From Amycolatopsis pithecellobii (GTDB taxonomy: Bacteria > Actinomycetota > Actinomycetes > Mycobacteriales > Pseudonocardiaceae), in contig NZ_WMBA01000040.1 of the NCBI RefSeq assembly GCF_009707865.1, positions 1-64,000 on the forward strand: DNA of 64,000 nt, written 5' to 3'. The position numbers and the translations under genes were made by a program. Below, one piece after another: positions 17,925 through 25,057 of the stretch. The stretch's first letter is position 1. Each line of letters opens with the position of its first letter. The notes under the pieces are model-generated. The model had not been told where the DNA came from. It did no database searches and saw only the letters and a list, made by a program, of their open reading frames with translations.

Positions 17925-18365
17925 CGCGCGGCCCTATCTGACACCGCGCACCAACCACGCCGCACTATTCCCGCGATCCAAAGCCGCCCACAGCCGGGAC
18001 GGGCGCCGTCAACCCTGTAACCGATCACGCCTCCGCGACGACCTACGTTCCGTGACCTTCTGGACGCAGAGCGACCACCCGGGGCGTGATCGGCGCGCAG
18101 CGGGGTTGACGGCGCCCATCCCGGCTTTGACCATCCGGCGATCGCGGGGATGGTGCGCCCTCCGGCGGCGGCCTGCCTTTGGTGAGTCTCTTGCTTCCTG
18201 CGCCCTTCGTTGTGTGCGCGCGGTGGCCGACGGCGTTCTGCGCGGCCGGGGCGAGCGCAGCGGGACTGCTCGGCCGCGCGCCAGTTCGGCCCGCGCGCCC
18301 GCCCGTTAGAGGGCGGCTTGAAGACGTAAAGAAATTCCTCACATCGTTTCGAAGACCAGGTGACT
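17925..18365. other. Non-coding stretch between attL and cargo operon
   Basis: About 440 bp without a credible gene: frames present lack ribosome sites and recognisable products. The first part is as GC-rich as the chromosome; from about 18310 the sequence becomes AT-rich (AAAGAAATTCCTC), marking the start of the foreign cargo and its likely promoter. Confidence 0.6.
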
Positions 18366-19430
18366 ATGGAGAACGGTGACAAGATCGAGAGCTTCAAGGC
18401 TTGGGCCAATAGTCAGACGACGGGATCCGCTAGCCTAGGCAACTCTGGCGCTGTGATCAAAGACGGACGACGCGTACGCAAAACAGTTACGTTATCGGCT
18501 TACGGGAACCCCAAGACTGGAGCCGTTCGCAAGCGCGAGCTTCGGTTTCGAACGTTTGAGAAGGCCCCGGACGCGCCTGAGGTCGATTTTGTCGCCAGCG
18601 GCGCCAAGAACACCTGGTGGTGTGAAAACGAAGAAATTGACCGCCTGCTTGGTTTCCTCACTGCAGAATTTAAGGAGCCGGGTCGCTACAGCGTTATCGA
18701 CCGGCAGTCACCGCTCGCAATGTTCACAGACGCACTCAACGGCAACCAAATGGAACTGAGCGCGGTCGCTAAGGTGCTGGCCGAGGCCGGGCATGCGGCG
18801 CGCATAATTGAATTCCTCACTACATCCGCTGCGGGCGTTTCGGCTGCGGAGCTAGCGGTTATTGCGAAGAGGCGGAAGACTGTCGAGGAGCTTGCCAGGT
18901 TAGCGGGTGATCCGAACGTTACCGAAACTGATGTTCAACGCCTTATTGAAGGAGAATATTGGCTTTTTGGCGGTCAATACGTCGGGGTGGCGAAACGATC
19001 GATCCTCCCTCTTGATCAGTATGATATCCCGTTGCTCGACGCGAACGGCACGCTACACCTTGTAGAACTGAAGGGGCCAGTTGTACCTAGGCTGGTGCGA
19101 CGTCATCGGAACCACGTGATCGTCGGCAACGAGGTCCATGAGGCGGTTTCTCAAGCTATGAACTATTTGAGATCGTTGGATGAGCTTGGTGCGGGCATAA
19201 CTTCGTATTATCGCAATGAATTATCATTCGATTTCGATTTGCGGAGAGTATTTGCGACGGTGGTGATCGGTCATCCAACCCATGTCTCGGAGATAGACCG
19301 ACGAACAATCCGGCAAACCTTCAGATCTTACAATGCACACTTGAGTAGGGTCAATGTCCTAACTTACGATGACCTAATCGAGGTCGCTGACCGTTCGCTC
19401 GCCTTTCAAGAACGCGACAAGCGCTATTGA
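18366..19430 (+). CDS. Shedu-family nuclease (DUF4263, SduA-like)
   Basis: 354 residues. The C-terminal third has the PD-(D/E)xK nuclease layout of Shedu/DUF4263: IEGEYWLFGGQY near residue 196, then DIPLLDANGTLHLVELKGP with the acidic residue at 225 and E234-x-K236, and a later EAVSQAMNYL glutamine helix. Shedu proteins are known single-gene anti-phage nucleases. The N-terminal two thirds is a variable sensing region. Start: ATG two codons inside a GTG, with AGG upstream. Codon use is much more AT-rich than the chromosome. The TauD-like and HEPN/zinc-ribbon genes follow closely on the same strand, so it heads a three-gene operon. Family assignment is by motif and general resemblance. Confidence 0.75.
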   Translation: MENGDKIESFKAWANSQTTGSASLGNSGAVIKDGRRVRKTVTLSAYGNPKTGAVRKRELRFRTFEKAPDAPEVDFVASGAKNTWWCENEEIDRLLGFLTAEFKEPGRYSVIDRQSPLAMFTDALNGNQMELSAVAKVLAEAGHAARIIEFLTTSAAGVSAAELAVIAKRRKTVEELARLAGDPNVTETDVQRLIEGEYWLFGGQYVGVAKRSILPLDQYDIPLLDANGTLHLVELKGPVVPRLVRRHRNHVIVGNEVHEAVSQAMNYLRSLDELGAGITSYYRNELSFDFDLRRVFATVVIGHPTHVSEIDRRTIRQTFRSYNAHLSRVNVLTYDDLIEVADRSLAFQERDKRY

Positions 19431-19456
19431 GCGGCATAGTTTGGAGTGGAGGCCGA

Positions 19457-20053
19457 GTGTCTGAGATCGAAAACGTTAAACGTGCTGTGGCATTGGCAGG
19501 CTATGCTGTTGTGGGCGATTCAGACATAGCTGATTCGGTTCTGTCTTCGTTCACTTCCGTCTCTCCTCCGCAGGTGCTAGACGCTCGACCGCCGGATTCG
19601 AGCTGGAGTCTGTCGGGCACTTATGGGTATAACGAGTTTCCATGGCATACCGATGGTGCTGTTTCGACGGTGGTGCCGAGATGGTTCGCATTGCGCGCAA
19701 TCGAGATAAATGAAGAGACAGCAACAGAGTTGCTAGAGCCTTCGAAGCTATTGCTTAAGAGGCTGAAGTCTGTCGTCCTTAAGGTTAGGAATCGTCGGGG
19801 TCTAGCTAGATATTTCCCTGCGGTTCTACCGTTATCGAACTGTTCTTATCAACTTCGATGGGATCCTCGGATATGTACACCGAATGAACAAGGGTTACTG
19901 GATGAAATTGATGACCTCGATCCAATGTTCCGGGTGGACTGGAGAGTGGGTCTTACCCTTTTTGTTGACAACTATCGGCTTTTGCATAGACGCCCTAGGG
20001 TTTCGTCAGGAAGTCGTCGACGTCTCGAGCGAACATATATATGGAGTATCTGA
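19457..20053 (+). CDS. Short TauD/TfdA-like Fe(II)/2-oxoglutarate dioxygenase
   Basis: 198 residues, shorter than the usual 270-300. The 2-His-1-carboxylate iron triad is readable: H64-x-D66 in YNEFPWHTDGA and H177 in DNYRLLHRRP, with R192 (RRLERTYIW) as the likely 2-oxoglutarate-binding arginine. That is the TauD/gamma-butyrobetaine hydroxylase pattern (including DNxRxLHxR). The substrate is unknown. Start: GTG with GGAGG 4 nt before it; a TTG 30 nt upstream also is open. It lies 26 bp after the Shedu-like gene, and its stop overlaps the next start. A hydroxylase inside a nuclease operon is unusual; modification of a nucleic acid or a partner protein is a possibility without direct evidence. 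Confidence 0.72.
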   Translation: MSEIENVKRAVALAGYAVVGDSDIADSVLSSFTSVSPPQVLDARPPDSSWSLSGTYGYNEFPWHTDGAVSTVVPRWFALRAIEINEETATELLEPSKLLLKRLKSVVLKVRNRRGLARYFPAVLPLSNCSYQLRWDPRICTPNEQGLLDEIDDLDPMFRVDWRVGLTLFVDNYRLLHRRPRVSSGSRRRLERTYIWSI

Positions 20054-20940
20054 TGTGGGACTATGCGACACTCTATGGGAAGGCGTCTCTCTACTTCAAT
20101 CGCGCCCAAAGTCACCCCCGCTTTGATGATGACGAATTTGGTATATGGGCACTTTTAGGCCTGGAATTTCTTTTACGAACACCTTTGGCAAAAGTACACC
20201 CGAGTCTTCTTGCCGCCCCTGACGGGAACAGTATCCTGCACTCCGTCGGAATCCTTATTGATGGCGACCTGAAGTCAATTCCTACTCACACTGTTATTTC
20301 TCGACTTCCGCACATTGTCCCTGACTTCGATTCGGGCAGGGTGCGTGACGCAACGGTGCTAATGAATCTTAGAAACTCGGAGCTTCATACAGGTGAGGCA
20401 GCAATTGCCAACGCCCCTATCAGTCTCTGGTTGCCACGCTTCTTGCGTGTGTCGGAGGTAGTCTGCAGCTTCCTTGAAATTGACGTAGAGTCGTTACTTG
20501 GCGAGTCCGTAGTTGCTCACGCTCGCAGCTTGGTGGACGAGCAAGACAAGAAAACTCAGCATGAAGTTGGAAAGAAGCTCAATCAAGCGTCAACATTTTT
20601 TGAGAACCTGCAGAAACCGGAAATTGATGCTAGGCGTGACGCGCTGCCCAAATTTGTACTCGATGGAAGATTTGTTGAATGTCCGACATGTGAGTCGCAA
20701 GCTATTCTTCGCACCGAGTATGTGCGTACTAGCGGTGAGCGAATCGAAGATGACATTATATACACTGATAGAATTCTGGTGGCTAAGTCGTTTGAATGTT
20801 CGGTCTGTGGCCTACAGCTAGAGGACACTCGGGAGACGGCAACCGCAGGCCTTCCTCAGCAATTTGTAGAGACTACGGAGGAAAGTCTAGATGAAAGATA
20901 TGCCGAGGCTGTTGTTGATTGGGATTACGGAAATGATTAA
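20053..20940 (+). CDS. HEPN-like protein with C-terminal zinc ribbon
   Basis: 295 residues. The N-terminal ~145 residues are helical and contain LRNSELH (R107-x4-H112), the R-x4-H signature of HEPN ribonucleases, placed late in the domain as in other HEPN proteins. The C-terminus holds CPTC (210-213) and CSVC (249-252), a four-cysteine zinc ribbon likely to bind nucleic acid. No close family is recognised. The ATG overlaps the TauD-like stop (TGATG) with GGAG 6 nt upstream, so translation is coupled. HEPN plus Zn ribbon suggests an RNA-cleaving or RNA-binding effector working with the Shedu-like nuclease; this is inference. Confidence 0.65.
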   Translation: MWDYATLYGKASLYFNRAQSHPRFDDDEFGIWALLGLEFLLRTPLAKVHPSLLAAPDGNSILHSVGILIDGDLKSIPTHTVISRLPHIVPDFDSGRVRDATVLMNLRNSELHTGEAAIANAPISLWLPRFLRVSEVVCSFLEIDVESLLGESVVAHARSLVDEQDKKTQHEVGKKLNQASTFFENLQKPEIDARRDALPKFVLDGRFVECPTCESQAILRTEYVRTSGERIEDDIIYTDRILVAKSFECSVCGLQLEDTRETATAGLPQQFVETTEESLDERYAEAVVDWDYGND

Positions 20941-20952
20941 TGTCAAACGGTA

Positions 20953-21204
20953 TTAGTTCGAATTTGTCCGGTCGGCGCCAAGCCTTGCAAGGAAAAGCGA
21001 TAAGGAACCGCCAAGCGCTTCTATTACATGCCGCAGTTCAACAATGTCAAGTCGTCGCTGGCCGGACTCGTACTTGCTGACGAAAGACTGGGGTACTCCG
21101 AGGGCGTCGGCTACCTGAACTTGAGTCAATCGTGCCTCGCGCCGCAGTTGGCGTAGTAGGTCGCAGACCTGTTGGTACTCGGCCGAGTAGATCGACTTCT
21201 CCAC
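20953..21204 (-). CDS. XRE-family HTH regulator
   Basis: An 83-residue single-domain helix-turn-helix protein: LRREARLTQVQVADALGVPQ SFVSKYESGQRRLD, the classic XRE/Cro fold, then a short helix EALGGSLSLFLARLG. The GTG start (MEKSIYSAEYQ) is preferred to a TTG 36 nt upstream because this N-terminus is typical of the family; no strong ribosome site is seen for either. It converges on the HEPN gene with a 12-bp gap. An ATATCCC-N5-GGGATAT palindrome stands just upstream. It may control itself, the cargo operon or the divergent GntR gene. Confidence 0.8.
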   Translation of the reverse strand: MEKSIYSAEYQQVCDLLRQLRREARLTQVQVADALGVPQSFVSKYESGQRRLDIVELRHVIEALGGSLSLFLARLGADRTNSN

Positions 21205-21231
21205 GCAGTTAGGCCACCGTAGTTCTTGCAG

Positions 21232-21250
21232 ATATCCCAAGATGGGATAT
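21232..21250. promoter_or_regulatory. Palindromic operator candidate between XRE and GntR genes
   Basis: ATATCCC-AAGAT-GGGATAT, perfect 7-bp arms, begins 28 bp before the XRE start and lies 200 bp before the GntR start. It suits a dimeric HTH repressor. The remaining ~200 bp up to the GntR gene shows no other feature. Confidence 0.45.
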
Positions 21251-21448
21251 TCTGGCGGTGCGTCCTGGTGCGGCGGGTCTGGTTACCGCGCGGAGCACGG
21301 CGCTTGTTCGTCCCGTGGTGGATGGGGCCGCACCGTGGCTTGTGTTCAGCTCGTGGCTTGTGCGGCGATATGTCGTGCCGACGTGGTGGAGCTGGGCCGA
21401 CGGTTGGCGGCAGTTGATGTCCGACTGCAACCAAACGGAGGTACGTCC

Positions 21449-21751
21449 ATGTCGTTCATGCTCGACCCCGATAAGCCCGGCTACCTGTACAACCAGGTGG
21501 CCGAGCACATCGAGGCGCGGATTAGGGCTGGTGAGCTGCGTCCCAACGAGCCCTTGTACGCGGAGAACAAGCTGGCGAACGAGTACGGGGTATCCCTGGG
21601 GACATCCCGGCACGCGGTGCGGATTTTGTGCGAGCGAGGGTTACTGCGGGTGGTCCCGAGCAAGGGCGTGTACGTGGTGCCGCTCGATCAGGTTCCGGAC
21701 GCGGACGAGGTGGCTTCGGGGGTGGCGTCTTGTAGCTGCGCTCGTTCCTAG
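21449..21751 (+). CDS. GntR-type winged-helix regulator (DNA-binding domain only)
   Basis: 100 residues, essentially one GntR winged helix: GYLYNQVAEHIEARIRAGEL, then NKLANEYGVSLGTSRHAVRI and the wing LLRVVPSKGVYVVP. There is no effector-binding domain. The strong ribosome site GGAGG lies 8 nt before the ATG. GntR-type repressors such as KorSA are standard control genes of pSAM2-type elements; this one is shorter than KorSA. It has normal high GC, marking the return from cargo to element backbone. Confidence 0.82.
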   Translation: MSFMLDPDKPGYLYNQVAEHIEARIRAGELRPNEPLYAENKLANEYGVSLGTSRHAVRILCERGLLRVVPSKGVYVVPLDQVPDADEVASGVASCSCARS

Positions 21752-21777
21752 GTCGAGAAAAGTCCCGACACGCCAAA

Positions 21778-21811
21778 ACCCCGGCCGCTTGAATCAGAGG
21801 CGTGCCGGGGT
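21778..21811 (+). terminator. Hairpin after GntR gene
   Basis: ACCCCGGC and GCCGGGGT form a perfect 8-bp stem with an 18-nt loop, starting 26 bp after the GntR stop and ending 21 bp before the Abi-like gene. Short loop pairing and TCTTCG after the stem fit a modest terminator. Confidence 0.5.
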
Positions 21812-21832
21812 CTTCGTAGATCATGGTACACG

Positions 21833-22468
21833 ATGTCTGAGCTGAGTCACCTCGAATCGTGGTTCTCACACGATCGCCTGGCCCCCTACCGTGCCGCGAC
21901 CAACAGCCGCAGGGACGCGATGACCCTCTACGAGTGGAACGCGGAGGTGTCGGCGGCGTTCTGGCGCACGTTGGGGCACGTCGAGGTGCTTCTGCGTAAC
22001 GCGCTGCATCGTGAGCTGACGGCCTGGTCGCGAGAGCGGTATGGCACCGATCGGTGGTATGCGGCGATCGAGCCGACCGTGAGTCAGCAGACGCGCAAGG
22101 ACATCCGGGAAGCCATCCGCCGGGGCACGCGCAACGGGCGCGCCGAAACACCGGGGCGGGTGGTTGCGGAGCTGAATCTCGGGTTCTGGCGGTTCTTGCT
22201 CGCCCGTCGCTATGACGGCACGCTGTGGCGCTTCTGCATGTACCGCGCCTTCCCCGGCAAGCGCCGTGCCGATGTCGAGCGCGCGGTATCGACGTTGCAT
22301 GTGCTGCGCAACCGCATCGGGCATCACGAGCCGATTCACAACCGGCCGCTGGATGAGCTGCTTGGGCTCTCGCTGGAAGTCGCGGGCTGGATCGACACCG
22401 ATGCTCGGGACTGGATCGCGGCCGGCGACCTCACGCCGGGACTGCTCGCACAGCGAAGTGGGGTGTAG
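21833..22468 (+). CDS. Abi-family (Abi_2/HEPN-type) protein
   Basis: 211 residues resembling Abi_2-type abortive-infection proteins. It starts with LAPYRAATNSRRDAMTLYEW and has AAFWRTLGHVEVLLRNALH in the middle and VLRNRIGHHEPIHNRPLDE toward the C-terminus; RNRIGH is the R-x4-H motif of the HEPN superfamily. Such proteins (AbiD/AbiF relatives) limit phage growth in other bacteria, probably through RNA. ATG start with a weak ribosome site. It lies alone, followed 24 bp later by the HD gene. Chromosome-like GC suggests it is a standing element gene, not part of the AT-rich cargo. Confidence 0.78.
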   Translation: MSELSHLESWFSHDRLAPYRAATNSRRDAMTLYEWNAEVSAAFWRTLGHVEVLLRNALHRELTAWSRERYGTDRWYAAIEPTVSQQTRKDIREAIRRGTRNGRAETPGRVVAELNLGFWRFLLARRYDGTLWRFCMYRAFPGKRRADVERAVSTLHVLRNRIGHHEPIHNRPLDELLGLSLEVAGWIDTDARDWIAAGDLTPGLLAQRSGV

Positions 22469-22492
22469 CAGCCAGACGGGTACTCTCCGCGC

Positions 22493-23050
22493 ATGTCCTT
22501 GGTGAGCTGGGCGCATGATGTGGCGGCCGACAAGCTGGCCGAGCCATTGCCGCGTCGGTGGGCGCATGTGCAGGGCGTGGCTCGGCAGGCTCGTCGGCTC
22601 GCGGGGGTGCCTGGCCTGGATGCGGAGTTGGTCGAGGTGGCGGCGTTGCTGCATGACGTCGGCTATGCCCCGGATCTCGCGGTTCTCGGCTTCCACCCGG
22701 TTGACGGGGCGCGGTATCTCGCGAGCATCGGCACACCGGCCCGGCTGGTGAACCTGGTGGCTCACCATTCGGCGGCTCGCCAGGACGGCGCGGTCGCTGG
22801 TCTCGCGCATCTTCTCGATGCCTACGAGGACGAGCAGACCCCCGAGCGGGATGCATTGTGGTGGGCGGACATGACGACCGGGCCGGATGGGGAGAGGTTG
22901 ACGTTCATTCAGCGCATGACTGAGGTCAAAGAACGCTACGGCCCGGAACACGCGGTCAGCAAAGCCATCGATTTGTCGTGGCCGGAACGGCTCCGAGCGG
23001 TTGAACGCACGGAGGCCCGGTTGGCGGTTCAGGTGAAGAACGCTGACTGA
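22493..23050 (+). CDS. HD-domain phosphohydrolase
   Basis: 185 residues with the HD metal motif: RWAHVQGVARQARRLAG (first His near residue 22), LLHDVGYAPDL (the HD doublet near 55-56) and LVAHHSAARQDG. HD proteins hydrolyse phosphoester bonds in nucleotides or nucleic acids. This gene is common in AICEs and other actinobacterial elements, with unknown substrate. It overlaps the convergent Nudix gene by 22 bp. Confidence 0.85.
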   Translation: MSLVSWAHDVAADKLAEPLPRRWAHVQGVARQARRLAGVPGLDAELVEVAALLHDVGYAPDLAVLGFHPVDGARYLASIGTPARLVNLVAHHSAARQDGAVAGLAHLLDAYEDEQTPERDALWWADMTTGPDGERLTFIQRMTEVKERYGPEHAVSKAIDLSWPERLRAVERTEARLAVQVKNAD

Positions 23051-23499
23051 CGGTTCTCGTAGCCGTGTTGGATGCGGAGCCGGATCGATGGGTGGACGTT
23101 GAGGTCGGTGATCTTTTCGCGTGGGACCCAGTGGACTTCTTTGCTTTCGGAGCTGGTGCGTAGGTCGCCGCTGGTTGGCTGGGCGCGGAAGCAGAGCGAG
23201 AACTCCTGGCGGACTTCGCCGTCGTCGTAGGCGATGACGTGCTTCGGGTTTGAGTACGCGCCGATCAGTTCGACCACTTCGATGGTGATTCCGGTTTCCT
23301 CCTGGACTTCGCGAATCACGGCTTCGCTGAGTGTCTCGCCTAGCTCGAGGTTTCCGCCTGGCAGGGCGTACAGGTCGTTGTCGGTGCGCCGGATCATCAG
23401 CAGTTCGCCGCGCTCGTTGAGGGTGAAGGCGCTGACGGCCACGCCGATGCTGTTCGCGGTCGGGGCGTTGGGGTCGTTGAAGTAGTCAGTTCGCGTCAA
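23029..23499 (-). CDS. Nudix hydrolase (Pif-like position in AICE)
   Basis: 156 residues with a complete Nudix box GGNLELGETLSEAVIREV then QEETGI. Nudix enzymes cleave nucleoside diphosphates linked to another group. In pSAM2 the transfer-immunity factor Pif carries a Nudix motif, so a role in blocking redundant conjugation is plausible here, although substrate and role are not provable from sequence. TTG start with GAGGAA about 8 nt upstream; it overlaps the end of the preceding regulator gene by 14 nt, so the two are coupled. Confidence 0.85.
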   Translation of the reverse strand: MTRTDYFNDPNAPTANSIGVAVSAFTLNERGELLMIRRTDNDLYALPGGNLELGETLSEAVIREVQEETGITIEVVELIGAYSNPKHVIAYDDGEVRQEFSLCFRAQPTSGDLRTSSESKEVHWVPREKITDLNVHPSIRLRIQHGYENRQSAFFT

Positions 23500-24253
23500 G
23501 GTTCACTTCCTCGAGTGTGGCGGGCTTGGAGGTCCTCCAGACCTCTTCGAAGCTCTGAACGTAGGTGTCGAACAGGCTGCCTGAGGACAGCCGCCGTAGG
23601 TGCATCGCGGGCGCGTGGGCGCCTTGGATGCCGTACACGTGGGTGTTCACGATCATTTCGTCGTCGAACCGGAAGATCGAGTTGTACAACGTGGTGCGGT
23701 GAAAGCGAATCTCCGGTTCGGCCATCTCGAACAGAGGGCGGTAGAACGCCAGGGCGTTGCGGATGCGTCCGGCGAGGGTGTGCTTGCCCAGGCGTTCTTC
23801 CTCGCTCCGGCGTGTGACTTCACGGCTTGTGGGGTCGCCGAATGTCAGCCTGACGCTGCAGCCATTTCGCGATTTCGCGACGAGTAGCTTGACGAAGTTT
23901 GGGCGCTCCACGAGGAAAAGCCCCGCATGAACAACAACATCGACTCGTTCGGTCGCGTCGGTGATCACGCGGTCCCAGAGTTCGGTGGGAATCGAGTTGC
24001 GGTGCGGGAAGAATGTCACGAGTTCCGATTGGCTGACCGTGGCTGCTTCTTCGCGGCTCAACGCGTCCGGCCATAGGTAGTTCTCGGTTGTGTGCAGGCG
24101 GGCGGCGATGTGGCTGCGGTACTTCCGGTACGGCACCCGGCCTTTCGTGATCCACCGTTCGACCGTTTTCGGGTCCACGGCAAGCTCTTCGGCCAGCGCA
24201 TCGGCAGCGACCCCGGCTGTTGCCAGGGCATCCCGAAGCCGTTCATTTCGCAT
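23486..24253 (-). CDS. HTH regulator with DUF5919-type C-terminal domain
   Basis: 255 residues. The N-terminal XRE-like helix-turn-helix reads RLRDALATAGVAADALAEEL then AVDPKTVERWITKGRVP; the C-terminal part (VTFFPHRNSIPTELWDRVIT; VHAGLFLVERPNFVKLLVAK) is the DUF5919-like ligand or effector domain. The ATG (MRNERLRDAL) starts the domain correctly; a longer frame upstream reads into the divergent promoter region. Common in AICEs upstream of the Nudix gene. Divergent from the SCO3933-like gene. Confidence 0.8.
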   Translation of the reverse strand: MRNERLRDALATAGVAADALAEELAVDPKTVERWITKGRVPYRKYRSHIAARLHTTENYLWPDALSREEAATVSQSELVTFFPHRNSIPTELWDRVITDATERVDVVVHAGLFLVERPNFVKLLVAKSRNGCSVRLTFGDPTSREVTRRSEEERLGKHTLAGRIRNALAFYRPLFEMAEPEIRFHRTTLYNSIFRFDDEMIVNTHVYGIQGAHAPAMHLRRLSSGSLFDTYVQSFEEVWRTSKPATLEEVNLDAN

Positions 24254-24410
24254 GGGGACGACTCTAGGACGTCCAAGACGTCCTGAGAAGTCCTTCGTTG
24301 TGGTGAAGTGGTCCCCGTGTCCGGAGGCATCTTGGTTCAGCGCACCGCGACCCACCGCGTCATACCGCGGCGCGCTGAGGATCAAGTAACTGCCTTGGAG
24401 GCCAGTAGAT

Positions 24411-24749
24411 ATGCGATTGATGATCGACACTTCCCAGGTCACGTTCACCGTGGGCCGTGAGGCTCAGCCGAAAACCGACCAGAACGGGGTGCAGCGCGTG
24501 GAGCGCAGCACGAACATTCCGATGTGGACTGTGCAGCTGGTTGCCATGGACAACGGCGGGGCTGAGGTGATCAGCGTGACCGTAGCGGCCCCACAGCCGC
24601 CGAAGGTCCCGACTGGTGCACCTGTCACCCCGGTGGAGTTGCAGGCGATTCCGTGGGCACAGAACGGCCGCAACGGCGTCGCTTTCCGCGCCACCGACAT
24701 CAAGGCCGTGTCTGGTTCGAAGTCCGGTTCGAGCACCTCGGGTTCCTGA
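24411..24749 (+). CDS. SCO3933-family AICE regulatory protein
   Basis: 112 residues. The N-terminal part MIDTSQVTFTVGREAQPK and the predicted beta-rich body (IPMWTVQLVAMDN; VISVTVAAPQPPKVPTGAPV) are those of the small conserved protein placed ahead of the FtsK/TraB gene in AICEs. Ends in a Gly/Ser tail. ATG with GGAGG 9 nt upstream. Probably the first gene of the transfer/replication operon, which continues to int. Confidence 0.75.
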   Translation: MRLMIDTSQVTFTVGREAQPKTDQNGVQRVERSTNIPMWTVQLVAMDNGGAEVISVTVAAPQPPKVPTGAPVTPVELQAIPWAQNGRNGVAFRATDIKAVSGSKSGSSTSGS

Positions 24750-24759
24750 GGGGCGACCG

Positions 24760-24963
24760 ATGCGATCCGGTGACGTTCACTACCCCGTAGATCCCAAAGA
24801 GAAACCCGAGCACACCCACCTCACTGTCAGCTTGATCGAGGATGTGGCCGAACTCCTGGCCAGCAAGGGATTCCCGAGGGTCGACGACAGTCGGGACTTC
24901 GTCCGACTTCACCAGGCACTGTACGAGTTCTTATACAGCACCGAATTCTGGCACTACTTCTGA
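24760..24963 (+). CDS. Small AICE protein, unknown
   Basis: 67 residues, acidic and soluble (MRSGDVHYPVDPKEKPEHTH; LIEDVAELLASKGFPRVDDS). ATG with GAGGGG just upstream, 10 bp after the previous gene. Similar small proteins precede the translocase in AICEs; no function is assigned. Confidence 0.65.
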   Translation: MRSGDVHYPVDPKEKPEHTHLTVSLIEDVAELLASKGFPRVDDSRDFVRLHQALYEFLYSTEFWHYF

Positions 24964-25057
24964 TTGATCACGAGAGTGCACGGGACCGGTCTGGTTCTTG
25001 GCGGTTCCTCCCCGGCCCCGTGCCTCTCGGTCTGCTAACTCCGCCTTGGAGGAGTCA

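Noticed and set aside
17893-18309. Protein gene between attL and the Shedu operon
   Set aside because: No ribosome site, Arg-rich composition with no recognised motif, and overlap with the arm-site repeats.
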